64,000 nt of DNA, taken from positions 62,001-126,000 of the forward strand of contig NZ_FXTC01000002.1 of the NCBI RefSeq assembly GCF_900182655.1, written 5' to 3'. The notes below the pieces were generated by a model. The model searched no databases. It was not told the DNA's origin and worked only from the letters and a program-made list of their open reading frames with translations. The DNA comes from Chryseobacterium rhizoplanae. GTDB lineage: Bacteria; Bacteroidota; Bacteroidia; Flavobacteriales; Weeksellaceae. This document shows positions 55,029 to 62,980 of the stretch, in pieces. Position 1 is the first letter of the stretch, and every line of letters starts with the position of its first letter. Both the position numbers and the translations under genes were made by a program.

Positions 55029-55703
55029 TCAGTCTTTGATTAAATATCCGGTTCCTTTTACAGTATGAATAATTTTCTGTTCGGTTTCGTCAATTTTATT
55101 TCGGACATAGGAAATATAAACATCCACTACATTCGTTGTATTATCAAAATCAATTCCCCAAACTTTATGTAAAATCTGAGTTCTGCTCAATACCTTATTT
55201 TTATTCTCCATCAGGAAAGTAAAAAGTTTATATTCCGTAGGGGAAAATTCAATTTCTTTATCATCCTGGGTTACCTTATGCAGATCGGTATCAATGACAA
55301 TATTTCCGCAAGATAGATATTGATCTTCCTTCTGGTAGCTTAATTTATTTCTTCTGGTTAAAGCTTTAATTCTTGAAATCAATTCTTCAAAATGGAAAGG
55401 TTTTGATAAATAATCGTCGGCACCCATATCCAGCATTTTGATCTTATCATCCGGGCTGTTCAAGGCACTTAAAACCAAAATCGGAGTATAGTTTCCTTTA
55501 AATCTTATAATTTGTGTTAACTGCATTCCATCCAAACCGGGAAGCATGATGTCCATTAAAATAAGATCAAAATCATAGGTATGAAGAAGTTCCCGGGCTT
55601 TTTCCCCGGAATCTGCAAGGGTGAGATTATATCCAGCCTCGGAAAGGCCTTTAATCAGGAAATTGCTGATTCTTTGATCATCTTCTACCAACAAAATATT
55701 CAT
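55029..55703 (-). CDS. OmpR-family response regulator
   Basis: The 224-aa protein has the receiver domain with LLVEDDQ (acidic pair near 8-9), Asp51 in LILMDIMLPGLDG, and Lys100 in YLSKPF, and a C-terminal winged helix ending YISYVRNKIDETEQKIIHTV, then KGTGYLIKD. It is followed by the kinase 2 nt downstream. Adjacent efflux genes suggest control of metal resistance. This is inferred from position. Confidence 0.95.
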   Translation of the reverse strand: MNILLVEDDQRISNFLIKGLSEAGYNLTLADSGEKARELLHTYDFDLILMDIMLPGLDGMQLTQIIRFKGNYTPILVLSALNSPDDKIKMLDMGADDYLSKPFHFEELISRIKALTRRNKLSYQKEDQYLSCGNIVIDTDLHKVTQDDKEIEFSPTEYKLFTFLMENKNKVLSRTQILHKVWGIDFDNTTNVVDVYISYVRNKIDETEQKIIHTVKGTGYLIKD

Positions 55704-55748
55704 AAGTCTCTGAAATTTCCTATAAATATAAGTATTCTAATTAAGAAA

Positions 55749-55775
55749 GGAAGCTGGAGACTGGAAGAGAGAAGC
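55749..55775. repeat. Purine-rich degenerate repeat (GGAAG units)
   Basis: GGAAGCTGG, CTGGAAGAG and GAGAAGC-type units follow one another in the space upstream of the response regulator and rmuC. A similar run occurs on the opposite strand at 35110-35132. Confidence 0.45.
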
Positions 55776-55863
55776 TTTAAAGCTCTATCAAATGGTACAT
55801 CTATATTTTAAAATACCAGAACAAACAACTAGCATTGTTCATAAAGTTTCCAGCCTTTTTTCA

Positions 55864-55871
55864 TAATTTTG
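55864..55871 (+). promoter_or_regulatory. -7 box directly before rmuC
   Basis: TAATTTTG matches TAnnTTTG with only 4 nt before the ATG. Initiation 5-8 nt downstream would give almost no 5' leader. Confidence 0.45.
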
Positions 55872-55875
55872 GAAG

Positions 55876-57381
55876 ATGGAGATGACATATTTAATTATTT
55901 GGTTTATTGCCGGTGGCTTACTGGGTGCTGTCATATTATATTTTGCACTGAAATCATCAATGGTTTCAAGAAGTTCTTATGATGAGTTGAATACCCTATC
56001 CATTAAAAATCAATCTGATCTTGAAAATTCCAACCTGAAAATTCAGGAGCTTACTCAAAATATTAATAAAGAGAAAGAAGCTAATATATTGCAACAGGAC
56101 CTTCTGGATGACCTGAAAAATGAATTTTCTAAAATCTCCGCAGAATATTCTTCCTTAAACATCCAGTTCCAGGAATTGAAGCAAATCAATCAGCGACAGG
56201 TATCTCAAATAGAAACTCACCTTATTGAAAAGCAGACTCTTTTTGCTAAAAACGCTGAGCTTTCTGCTAAGAATGAAGGGCTACAAAAATCTCTTGATAC
56301 CCAAAAAGAAGAAATTATTAAAATCCAGGAAGATTCTAAGCTTCAGTTTGAAAACCTTGCCAATAAAATTTTAGAAGAAAAAACAGAAAAGTTTACTGCT
56401 TTAAATCAAAATAACTTAAAAAATATCCTTGAACCATTTCAGGAGAAAATTGCTGATTTAAAAAACAAGGTCAACGAAGCCTACGAAAAGGAAAACAAAG
56501 AACGTTTCTCTCTTGCTGAAAAAGTAAAAGAACTGGCAGAACTGAACCAGCAGATTTCCGAAGATGCAAAAAAATTGACCCGTGCGCTAAAAGGAGAAAG
56601 TAAAACGCAGGGAAATTGGGGTGAGATGATCTTAGAAAGTATTCTTGAAAAATCAGGTTTGGTAAAAGGAAGAGAATATTTTCTGGAACATGAATTACGG
56701 GATGAAGATAACAAGGCTTTATTCTCAGAATTTTCCGGTAAAAAAATGCGTCCGGATGCTGTTGTAAAATATCCGGATGAAAGAAATGTCATCATTGATT
56801 CTAAAGTATCATTGACTGCTTTCACAGAACTGGTAGACGAAACTGATGCCGATGTTTATGCTATAAAAGTGAGCCAGCATCTTGGTTCAATTAAAAACCA
56901 CATTAATCAACTAAGTCAAAAAGCATATGATGACTATGGAAAATCATTAGACTTTGTGATGATGTTTATTCCTAGTGAACCCGCTTATATTGCAGCAATG
57001 CAGGCAGATCAGAATCTCTGGAACTATGCGTATGAAAGAAGAATTTTGTTACTGAATCCAAGTAATCTTATTACTTCTCTTAAACTGATTGCTGATCTTT
57101 GGAAACGCGAGTATCAAAACCGAAACTCCATAGAAATTGCAGAACGCGGTGCCAGACTCTATGACAAATTTGTAGGTTTTGTAGAGAACCTGGAAAGAGT
57201 AGGGCGAAATCTTGATCAGGCCAAGAACGTATATAATGATGCTTACAAACAGCTTCATACCGGAAACGACAACCTTGTGATCCAGACTCAAAAATTGAAA
57301 TCGCTGGGAATTAAAAATAAAAAAGATCTGCCGCAAAGCCTTATTGACAACAGCAATCTCATTGATCCATCAGAAAGCTAA
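55876..57381 (+). CDS. rmuC: RmuC-family DNA recombination protein
   Basis: RmuC-type proteins limit DNA rearrangements and have a nuclease-like fold. The 501-aa protein has an N-terminal membrane helix (LIIWFIAGGLLGAVILYFAL), a long coiled coil (about 30-210) and the RmuC domain with QGNWGEMILESILEKSGLVK, then FSGKKMRPDAVVKYPDERNV and IIDSKVSLTAF. A TAATTTTG box ends 4 nt before the ATG at 55876. An in-frame ATG at 55882 is possible. Confidence 0.93.
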   Translation: MEMTYLIIWFIAGGLLGAVILYFALKSSMVSRSSYDELNTLSIKNQSDLENSNLKIQELTQNINKEKEANILQQDLLDDLKNEFSKISAEYSSLNIQFQELKQINQRQVSQIETHLIEKQTLFAKNAELSAKNEGLQKSLDTQKEEIIKIQEDSKLQFENLANKILEEKTEKFTALNQNNLKNILEPFQEKIADLKNKVNEAYEKENKERFSLAEKVKELAELNQQISEDAKKLTRALKGESKTQGNWGEMILESILEKSGLVKGREYFLEHELRDEDNKALFSEFSGKKMRPDAVVKYPDERNVIIDSKVSLTAFTELVDETDADVYAIKVSQHLGSIKNHINQLSQKAYDDYGKSLDFVMMFIPSEPAYIAAMQADQNLWNYAYERRILLLNPSNLITSLKLIADLWKREYQNRNSIEIAERGARLYDKFVGFVENLERVGRNLDQAKNVYNDAYKQLHTGNDNLVIQTQKLKSLGIKNKKDLPQSLIDNSNLIDPSES

Positions 57382-57491
57382 ATCTCTCAGAATCCGCTAA
57401 ACAACTTAATATTACCAAATAAAGTTTTGCTTAAAATTAACCGGAAAAACCTTTTTATCAAAACCAGAGAAGTTCAATCATAAATTTTGCA

Positions 57492-57499
57492 TAATTTTG
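57492..57499 (+). promoter_or_regulatory. -7 box directly before the SpoU methyltransferase gene
   Basis: TAATTTTG ends 4 nt before the ATG at 57504, the same arrangement as before rmuC. Confidence 0.45.
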
Positions 57500-57503
57500 C
57501 GGA

Positions 57504-58271
57504 ATGTTGATAGAAAGTTTTCAAAACGAAAAAATAAAAAACGTCACTAAGCTCCTTACTGACAACAGATTTCGTAAAAAATCAAAAGTTTTTGTGGTAG
57601 AGGGCCAGCAGGAAAATGAAAGGGCAATGCAGTATGATTTTGAACCGCTGGAATTCTTTATCTGTGAAAATATCTTTAAAGGAACACTTCCCAATGGAAG
57701 AATACATTATGTAAGTGAAAAAGTATATGAAAAAATAGCTTACAGAGGAAGTTCTGAAGGAATTATCGGGATCTATAATGCAAAGGAAACCCCACTTTCC
57801 TCATTTGTTCCTAAAGAAAATTCTACGGTAATTATTGTTGAAGGAGTAGAAAAACCCGGAAACCTGGGAGCTATTCTGAGAAGCTGTGAAGCATTTGGAA
57901 TAGATGCACTGATTGTTGCTGAAGGAAAAACAGATTTCTATAACCCTAATGTAATCAGATCAAGCGTGGGATGCCTTTTTGGAATGGAAGTATATCAGGC
58001 TGAAAATGAAGAAACGTTAGAATTCCTGCAGAAAAACAGCTTCAATATCTACACTACGCTGATGGATGAAAGTGCAGAAGACCTTTATAAGAGAGATTTC
58101 ACACAGCGTTCAGCAGTATTATTCGGTACGGAACATTCGGGATTGAGTGATTTCTGGATCGGAAAAGGAAAAAACACATTGATTCCGATGGCCGGAAGTA
58201 TAGATTCATTAAACCTGAGTAATGCCGTAGCGATTACCTGCTATGAATCTTTAAAGCAAAAGAAAGGATAA
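57504..58271 (+). CDS. SpoU/TrmH-family RNA 2'-O-methyltransferase
   Basis: This is a predicted S-adenosylmethionine-dependent RNA methyltransferase with a knotted fold. The N-terminal substrate domain (1-about 95) contains RKKSKVFVVEGQQENERAMQ. The catalytic domain has motif 1 EKPGNLGAILRSCEAFG with the essential Arg, motif 2 LFGTEHSGLSDFW and motif 3 IPMAGSIDSLNLSNAVAIT. At 255 aa the size is normal. The target (rRNA or tRNA) is not clear from the sequence, so no gene symbol is given. Confidence 0.93.
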   Translation: MLIESFQNEKIKNVTKLLTDNRFRKKSKVFVVEGQQENERAMQYDFEPLEFFICENIFKGTLPNGRIHYVSEKVYEKIAYRGSSEGIIGIYNAKETPLSSFVPKENSTVIIVEGVEKPGNLGAILRSCEAFGIDALIVAEGKTDFYNPNVIRSSVGCLFGMEVYQAENEETLEFLQKNSFNIYTTLMDESAEDLYKRDFTQRSAVLFGTEHSGLSDFWIGKGKNTLIPMAGSIDSLNLSNAVAITCYESLKQKKG

Positions 58272-58342
58272 ATATTGATTAGTCCTTCTGACTTTGTTAT
58301 TAATGTGATTGCTTTCGCCTTTAGCTCGCAATGACTAAGCAT

Positions 58343-58375
58343 AAAAAAACCGTCTCACTGGGTGAAACGGTTCTT
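58343..58375 (-). terminator. Terminator of the Ala-rich lipoprotein gene
   Basis: AACCGT-C-TCAC pairs with GTGA-A-ACGGTT (58348-58358 with 58362-58372), one mismatch, and the minus strand continues TTTTTTT. Confidence 0.8.
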
Positions 58376-58398
58376 TTATTGTTAAGCGTATGCTAGAA

Positions 58399-58740
58399 TT
58401 ATTTCTTAGCAGCGTCTTTTGCAGCATCTTTAGCAGCGTCAGCAGCACCTTTAGCAGCATCAGCAGCTCCTTTAGCAGCTTCTCCAGCTCCTTTAGCAGC
58501 ATCTTTAGCAACTTCAGCTCCAGCAGCAGTAGTAGCAGCAGCAGCATCTTTAGTAGCTTCTACAGCAGTAGTTGCAGCAGAATCAACAACTTTAGCAGCA
58601 GAATCAGAAACTACAGCAGCAGAATCAGCTACAGAAGCAGCAGCAGAATCAGTTGCTCCTTCAGTAGAAGTAGCTTCAGTTTTTTTACAAGCAACTAGAG
58701 AGATTGCAGCGATAGCAGCTACGAATAATGACTTTTTCAT
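58399..58740 (-). CDS. Alanine-rich repeat lipoprotein (113 aa)
   Basis: The signal peptide ends in a lipobox (AIAAISLVAC, Cys18). The mature chain is dominated by Ala, Asp, Lys, Thr and Ser. The C-terminal half repeats KGAADAA and KDAA units (for example AAKGAADAAKGAADAAKDA). Such amphipathic Ala-rich helices resemble LEA-type or histone-like surface proteins. No family is certain and codon usage is biased to GCAGCA/GCTGCT. It is a single-gene unit. Confidence 0.82.
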   Translation of the reverse strand: MKKSLFVAAIAAISLVACKKTEATSTEGATDSAAASVADSAAVVSDSAAKVVDSAATTAVEATKDAAAATTAAGAEVAKDAAKGAGEAAKGAADAAKGAADAAKDAAKDAAKK

Positions 58741-58923
58741 AATAAATTAAATTTAATTTTGTTAATATTGTTTTATAAAATTTTCTTCTGTTCTGTTATT
58801 TGAACAAGACAAAGGTATAGCAGTTAGAAAATTTGTTTATGAAAAATAATTGTAATACCTTTGTAAAATAGTTTTACAAAAAAACATAACTGATAATCAA
58901 CAATTTAATTATTTTTTGAAAAA

Positions 58924-60105
58924 TTGACAGATTTAGATCTATTACACTTTGAGCAGCTAAAAAAGGATGTTCAGGGTCAATACTTAAAAGAACATACCCC
59001 TTCGCAGGATGATATATCCAAGTGGAAGGGTATTGATATTATATATTTTCAGGAAGACCTGCGCAAAAAAGCAAAAGGTAACATCAGTGAAAAGTCATTT
59101 TACACCTATTTTAAAAGTTCACCGGTTACTAAATTACCAAGGATAGACATGCTCAATTTATTAAGCATTTATGCAGGTTACGACTCTTGGTATGAGTTTA
59201 AGAAGCTGCACCTTTTTGCAGGTGAACTGCTGCAGGAAAATGAAAATTTGGAGGAGGAAGAAATCAATGAACTTGAGAAAACAGTTTCTGTGGCCCCTGA
59301 AATTCCAAAAACTGAATTTCAGCCTAAAAAAATCGAAAATACCACTACGGAAAACATTGATTTACAAAAATCAAATACTGTAAATCAACAAGTTAACCAA
59401 AATAAAAATACTGCTCAGGAAATTGAAATTTCATCTGTTCCACCTAAGAAAAATTTCTTCAAAAAGAACGCCTGGGCATTGGTTACTTCTGTTTTAATTA
59501 CAATTACTGGTCTTTTAGGATTTAAAGACGTTCTTTTCTCTAAAACTTATAAGTATTGTTTCATCGATAAAGACAGAGGAGTTTCTGTAATCAACACGTT
59601 AGAAATAATGGTGGTGAAGGAAAATGAATCTCCATTGATGTATAAAATAAAACCTGGTGAGTGTTTTTATTATTCTACTAAGGATAAAAATTTGAAAATG
59701 CGCATCAGTGCTCCTTTCTACGAACCTTTGGAAGTCAACCGAAACCTTGAAAATGCACCGGAAGAGGAAAAAATAGAACTCAAGCCAGATGATTATAAGA
59801 TGGCGGTATACTATTTCTCTATAAAAGACATCAAAGGAGGAAATCCGGACGAACAGGTTGCCCTTATTAAGCAGAAAAGAAATCAGCTGGAAAACCTTAT
59901 CAGCAGTAATGCCGTGATCTATCAGGTATATGACAATGATACCTATGGAATAGAAAGACTGGATAAACAGAAATACATTACCCTGGTAACGACTCCAACG
60001 ACTTCACTGAAAAACCTGAATGTAATAGAAATGAAAAAGGATATCAAAGGTAAGATTGTATCCATCAAATTTAAAATTGCTACCACAAATGAAAAAAATA
60101 AGTAA
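58924..60105 (+). CDS. Membrane-anchored protein of unknown function starting with TTG (393 aa)
   Basis: A TTG at 58924 gives the N-terminus MTDLDLLHFEQLKKDVQ; there is no in-frame ATG between the upstream stop at 58906 and it. Residues 1-100 are a cytoplasmic helical part including FYTYFKSSPVTKLPRIDMLN and SIYAGYDSWYEFKKLH. A polar linker (105-175) leads to one membrane helix (AWALVTSVLITITGLLGF, about 183-200). The outside domain is beta-rich. No family is named. The following lipoprotein gene overlaps its end by 17 nt. Confidence 0.75.
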   Translation: MTDLDLLHFEQLKKDVQGQYLKEHTPSQDDISKWKGIDIIYFQEDLRKKAKGNISEKSFYTYFKSSPVTKLPRIDMLNLLSIYAGYDSWYEFKKLHLFAGELLQENENLEEEEINELEKTVSVAPEIPKTEFQPKKIENTTTENIDLQKSNTVNQQVNQNKNTAQEIEISSVPPKKNFFKKNAWALVTSVLITITGLLGFKDVLFSKTYKYCFIDKDRGVSVINTLEIMVVKENESPLMYKIKPGECFYYSTKDKNLKMRISAPFYEPLEVNRNLENAPEEEKIELKPDDYKMAVYYFSIKDIKGGNPDEQVALIKQKRNQLENLISSNAVIYQVYDNDTYGIERLDKQKYITLVTTPTTSLKNLNVIEMKKDIKGKIVSIKFKIATTNEKNK

Positions 60106-60670
60106 TTTTTTAATTTTCACCGTACTTCTGACACTATTTATTGCCTGTAATAATAAAACCTCAGAGGTAAGTGACCTCGATAAGCTACGAAACAGCAACA
60201 ATGAAAAAAGTTATCCTGCAGTGCAGATGGACAGCATGCAGGCGATTAATTCCATTACCAAACAGAAAGTTCAGGAACTTTTTGACCTGTCTACCCTTTA
60301 CCTGTCGGGAAACAGAAATACAGAAATAGATACTGTCATTTATTCACAAATGGAAAGCTATTTCCATAAACCGGATTCTTTGACCTTTAAAAGATTACTT
60401 AAGGAGCTGGATAGCATGAAAGTAAAGACAGCAAAGGTGAGCAACCTGAATGTTTATAAGGAGTTCTATAAAAAAGATACATTGGACTATGCCAAGTTTA
60501 ATGTGGAATATTTTGATAACAAAAACAAATCTTTGGGAAGCTTTGAAAAGAACGCACAATATATACTGTTGTCTACTTCCAAACTCAAAAAGGAATTTAA
60601 ATTCTACTTTTTAGATTTCTATTCCCAACCGCTTAAGAAAGACAGTACTTCAGTAGGAGTAACTAAATAA
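60089..60670 (+). CDS. Lipoprotein of unknown function (193 aa)
   Basis: MKKISNFLIFTVLLTLFIAC ends in a lipobox with Cys20. The mature part is charged and helical, with AVQMDSMQAINSITKQKVQE and LKELDSMKVKTAKVSNLN, then beta-prone segments. I use the ATG at 60089. A start at 60056 would add 11 residues. The gene overlaps the upstream frame by 17 nt and is therefore probably co-translated. Its 3' end overlaps the convergent cyclo-ligase gene by 52 nt. No family is recognised. Confidence 0.8.
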   Translation: MKKISNFLIFTVLLTLFIACNNKTSEVSDLDKLRNSNNEKSYPAVQMDSMQAINSITKQKVQELFDLSTLYLSGNRNTEIDTVIYSQMESYFHKPDSLTFKRLLKELDSMKVKTAKVSNLNVYKEFYKKDTLDYAKFNVEYFDNKNKSLGSFEKNAQYILLSTSKLKKEFKFYFLDFYSQPLKKDSTSVGVTK

Positions 60671-61194
60671 TCGACGGGAATATCTTTTTCCCAGACATCA
60701 TCCACATATTCTTCGGGGTCAAAGTAATTGACTCCGATTTTTTTGGCCTCTGCAGATATATTTTGGAATAACCCATCGTAAAAACCTTTACCATATCCTA
60801 CCCTGTTTCCTTTTCTGTCACAATACAGCAATGGCGTTATCACATATTGAAAATTATTTTCACCCGAATCTTCATTGGAAACAGGTTCCGAAATCCCCCA
60901 ACTGTTCGTTTCAAAAACAGTCTCTTCAAAGATTTCTATACTAATAAGTTTATCACCTACAATTTTAGGAACATAAACACGGATATTTCTCTTTAAAAAA
61001 TACTGAATGAAGATTTGAGTATCAATTTCTTTTCTTGCCGGAATCGGAATGAAAACATGCACTTTCTCTCCTTCCTGAGGGTTAAAATGACGAATGAAAT
61101 TTTCAAAAATTTTCCCAGATAACAAGAAAGCCTCATCTGGAGACAAGGCTTTTCTTTTTTGAGTATATTTTTTTCTAAGCTCAGCTTTTAGCAT
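60619..61194 (-). CDS. 5-formyltetrahydrofolate cyclo-ligase
   Basis: This enzyme uses ATP to turn 5-formyltetrahydrofolate into 5,10-methenyltetrahydrofolate. The 191-aa protein has ELRKKYTQKRKALSPDEAFL, the cofactor-site segment VFIPIPARKEIDTQIFIQYF, the ATP-binding motif GNRVGYGKGFYDGLF and PVDYLVTPTEV at the end. Its 3' end overlaps the lipoprotein gene on the other strand by 52 nt. The next gene on the strand is 63 nt upstream. Confidence 0.92.
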   Translation of the reverse strand: MLKAELRKKYTQKRKALSPDEAFLLSGKIFENFIRHFNPQEGEKVHVFIPIPARKEIDTQIFIQYFLKRNIRVYVPKIVGDKLISIEIFEETVFETNSWGISEPVSNEDSGENNFQYVITPLLYCDRKGNRVGYGKGFYDGLFQNISAEAKKIGVNYFDPEEYVDDVWEKDIPVDYLVTPTEVLSFLSGWE

Positions 61195-61257
61195 AATTAT
61201 TAAGTTGTTTTGACTGAAATAATTGTTACCCGACAGGCTTTGAAGTTTTATTGTTGA

Positions 61258-62619
61258 CTATGCGTTTTGCACAATTCTGTACAGCTTATCAGATAAACGA
61301 ACTCTGAATGGAAGCTCAAAAGTAACCTGATCTCCGATGTTTGCAGTTTCGCAAGGACCGCCATTGGCATAGATTTCAGTAATGGTTACTTCCTGTTCTC
61401 CTGTTGTAGGACCGGAAATTAATACTTTATCTCCAACTGACAAATCTTTATGTTCAATTAAGAACTGTGCAATTTTTGATTTTGAGAAATAATGCTCTGC
61501 TTTTCCAATCAATTCCTTTTTAACAGCAATCTTCTGACGGATATTCTTTGTTTCAGCTTTTGCTAAAGGTTTAGCTGGTAAATCTCCTGAATTTTTGAAT
61601 TTCAAAGCATCAGATTTTCCTTTTCTGAATACTTTATTTCCAACTTGCAGTCCTTTTCTCAGTTTCACCTGTTCATCCCAAGGCAGATGTATCGTATCCA
61701 GACATTCTGTAGAACAGCAGTTTTCCATGGCTGCTTTACATTCATCACATTGGATAAATAAAAGGTGACATGCATCATTAGCACAGTTGGTATGGTTATC
61801 ACATGGTTTTCCACACTGGTGGCATTGTGAAATAATATCGTCTGTAATTCTTTCCCCTAAACGGTGGTCAAATACGAAGTTTTTACCAATAAACTTACTT
61901 TCTATTCCTTCTTCTTTGATCTGGCGGGTATACTCAATGATTCCCCCTTCCAATTGATAAACATTTTTAAAGCCCTGATGTTTGAAATAAGCACTGGCTT
62001 TTTCGCAACGGATTCCTCCGGTGCAGTACATCAAAAGGTTTTTATCTTCTTTAAAGTCTTGTAACTGTTCATTGATAATCGGTAAACTTTCCCTGAAGTT
62101 TTCCACATCCGGAGTAATTGCTCCTTCAAAGTGACCTACTTCACTTTCATAGTGATTTCTGAAGTCTACAACGATTGTATTCGGATCTTCAAGTAAATTA
62201 TTGAACTCCTGAGCTTTTAAGTGAATTCCTTTATTGGTAACATCAAAAGTTTCGTCATTCAAACCGTCAGCAACAATTTTATTTCTAACCTTAATTGTCA
62301 ATTTTAAAAAAGAATAGTTATCCTGGTCCACAGCGACATTCAAACGGATTCCTTTCATAAAATCATAAACTTCCAGCGTATTTCGGAAAGCCTCAAACTG
62401 ATCTGCAGGAATACTCATCTGAGCATTAATTCCTTCTTTTGCTACATAAATACGGCCAAGTGCATCCAGTGCATTCCAGGCTATAAATAATTCGTCGCGA
62501 AATTTTTTGGGATCTTCAATTTTGGCATACGCATAGAAAGACAAAGTAAGGCGGTCTTTACCGGCTTCATCAATAAGTTGAGCTCTTTCTTCTGCGCTTA
62601 AGGTGTTATACAGTTGCAT
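61258..62619 (-). CDS. trhO: TrhO-like tRNA uridine hydroxylase with an extra C-terminal domain
   Basis: TrhO (YceA) helps form 5-hydroxyuridine at position 34 of tRNA using oxygen. The N-terminal part (1-about 115) is acylphosphatase-like, and the rhodanese domain (130-230) carries the catalytic Cys199 in LMYCTGGIRCEKAS. A cysteine-rich zinc-like cluster follows (residues 266-306, ten cysteines). Residues about 373-453 add a domain (VGDKVLISGPTTGEQEVTIT and later PFRVRLSDKLYRIV) that resembles the C-terminal domain of U32-family proteins. The 453-aa protein is about 100 aa longer than E. coli YceA. Confidence 0.9.
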   Translation of the reverse strand: MQLYNTLSAEERAQLIDEAGKDRLTLSFYAYAKIEDPKKFRDELFIAWNALDALGRIYVAKEGINAQMSIPADQFEAFRNTLEVYDFMKGIRLNVAVDQDNYSFLKLTIKVRNKIVADGLNDETFDVTNKGIHLKAQEFNNLLEDPNTIVVDFRNHYESEVGHFEGAITPDVENFRESLPIINEQLQDFKEDKNLLMYCTGGIRCEKASAYFKHQGFKNVYQLEGGIIEYTRQIKEEGIESKFIGKNFVFDHRLGERITDDIISQCHQCGKPCDNHTNCANDACHLLFIQCDECKAAMENCCSTECLDTIHLPWDEQVKLRKGLQVGNKVFRKGKSDALKFKNSGDLPAKPLAKAETKNIRQKIAVKKELIGKAEHYFSKSKIAQFLIEHKDLSVGDKVLISGPTTGEQEVTITEIYANGGPCETANIGDQVTFELPFRVRLSDKLYRIVQNA

Positions 62620-62980
62620 GCTATAAACGTTTTAAGTGAGAATAAAATTTTTGCAAAGATAATCATTTTTGAATTAAGTATCTTTATGACACAAATCACA
62701 GGAAGTTAATAATGAGCCGTCAAAATTGAATAATTCGCAATAAATAATGAAAAAAGGACCTATTTTATATGTTATAACTGACATATTTTCTTTAATTTTT
62801 TTTTAAGTATTGTTAATCTTGGCATTAACAATTATGACATAAGGTATAAAATGACATAATAGCCGTTAAATTTTAGTTAAAATTGAAACATAGCATACTA
62901 ATTGCTTACTTATTTAACATTAAATTTGTTTACTCAAAAACATAAAAAAGAAATTAATTAATAAACAAGAAAGATATACA
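62620..62980. other. Long intergenic region before the HtrA gene (361 nt)
   Basis: No gene seen. It carries a perfect inverted repeat (62809-62832), three TGACATA repeats (62779-62785, 62835-62841, 62852-62858) and a TAAATTTG box (62921-62928). The rest is AT-rich. Confidence 0.7.
62779..62928 (+). promoter_or_regulatory. Promoter and possible operators of the HtrA gene
   Basis: TTG (62902-62904) is 16 nt from TAAATTTG (62921-62928), which gives a leader of about 45 nt. Upstream lie ATTGTTAAT-N6-ATTAACAAT (62809-62832) and TGACATA at 62779-62785, 62835-62841 and 62852-62858. The pattern suggests one or two regulators. Confidence 0.55.

Noticed and set aside
58335..58698. Leu-rich or Ser-rich open frames in the alanine-rich lipoprotein gene
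   Set aside because: These are by-products of its GCTGC/GCAGC repeats in other frames; they have no start context, and the lipoprotein frame has a good signal peptide.
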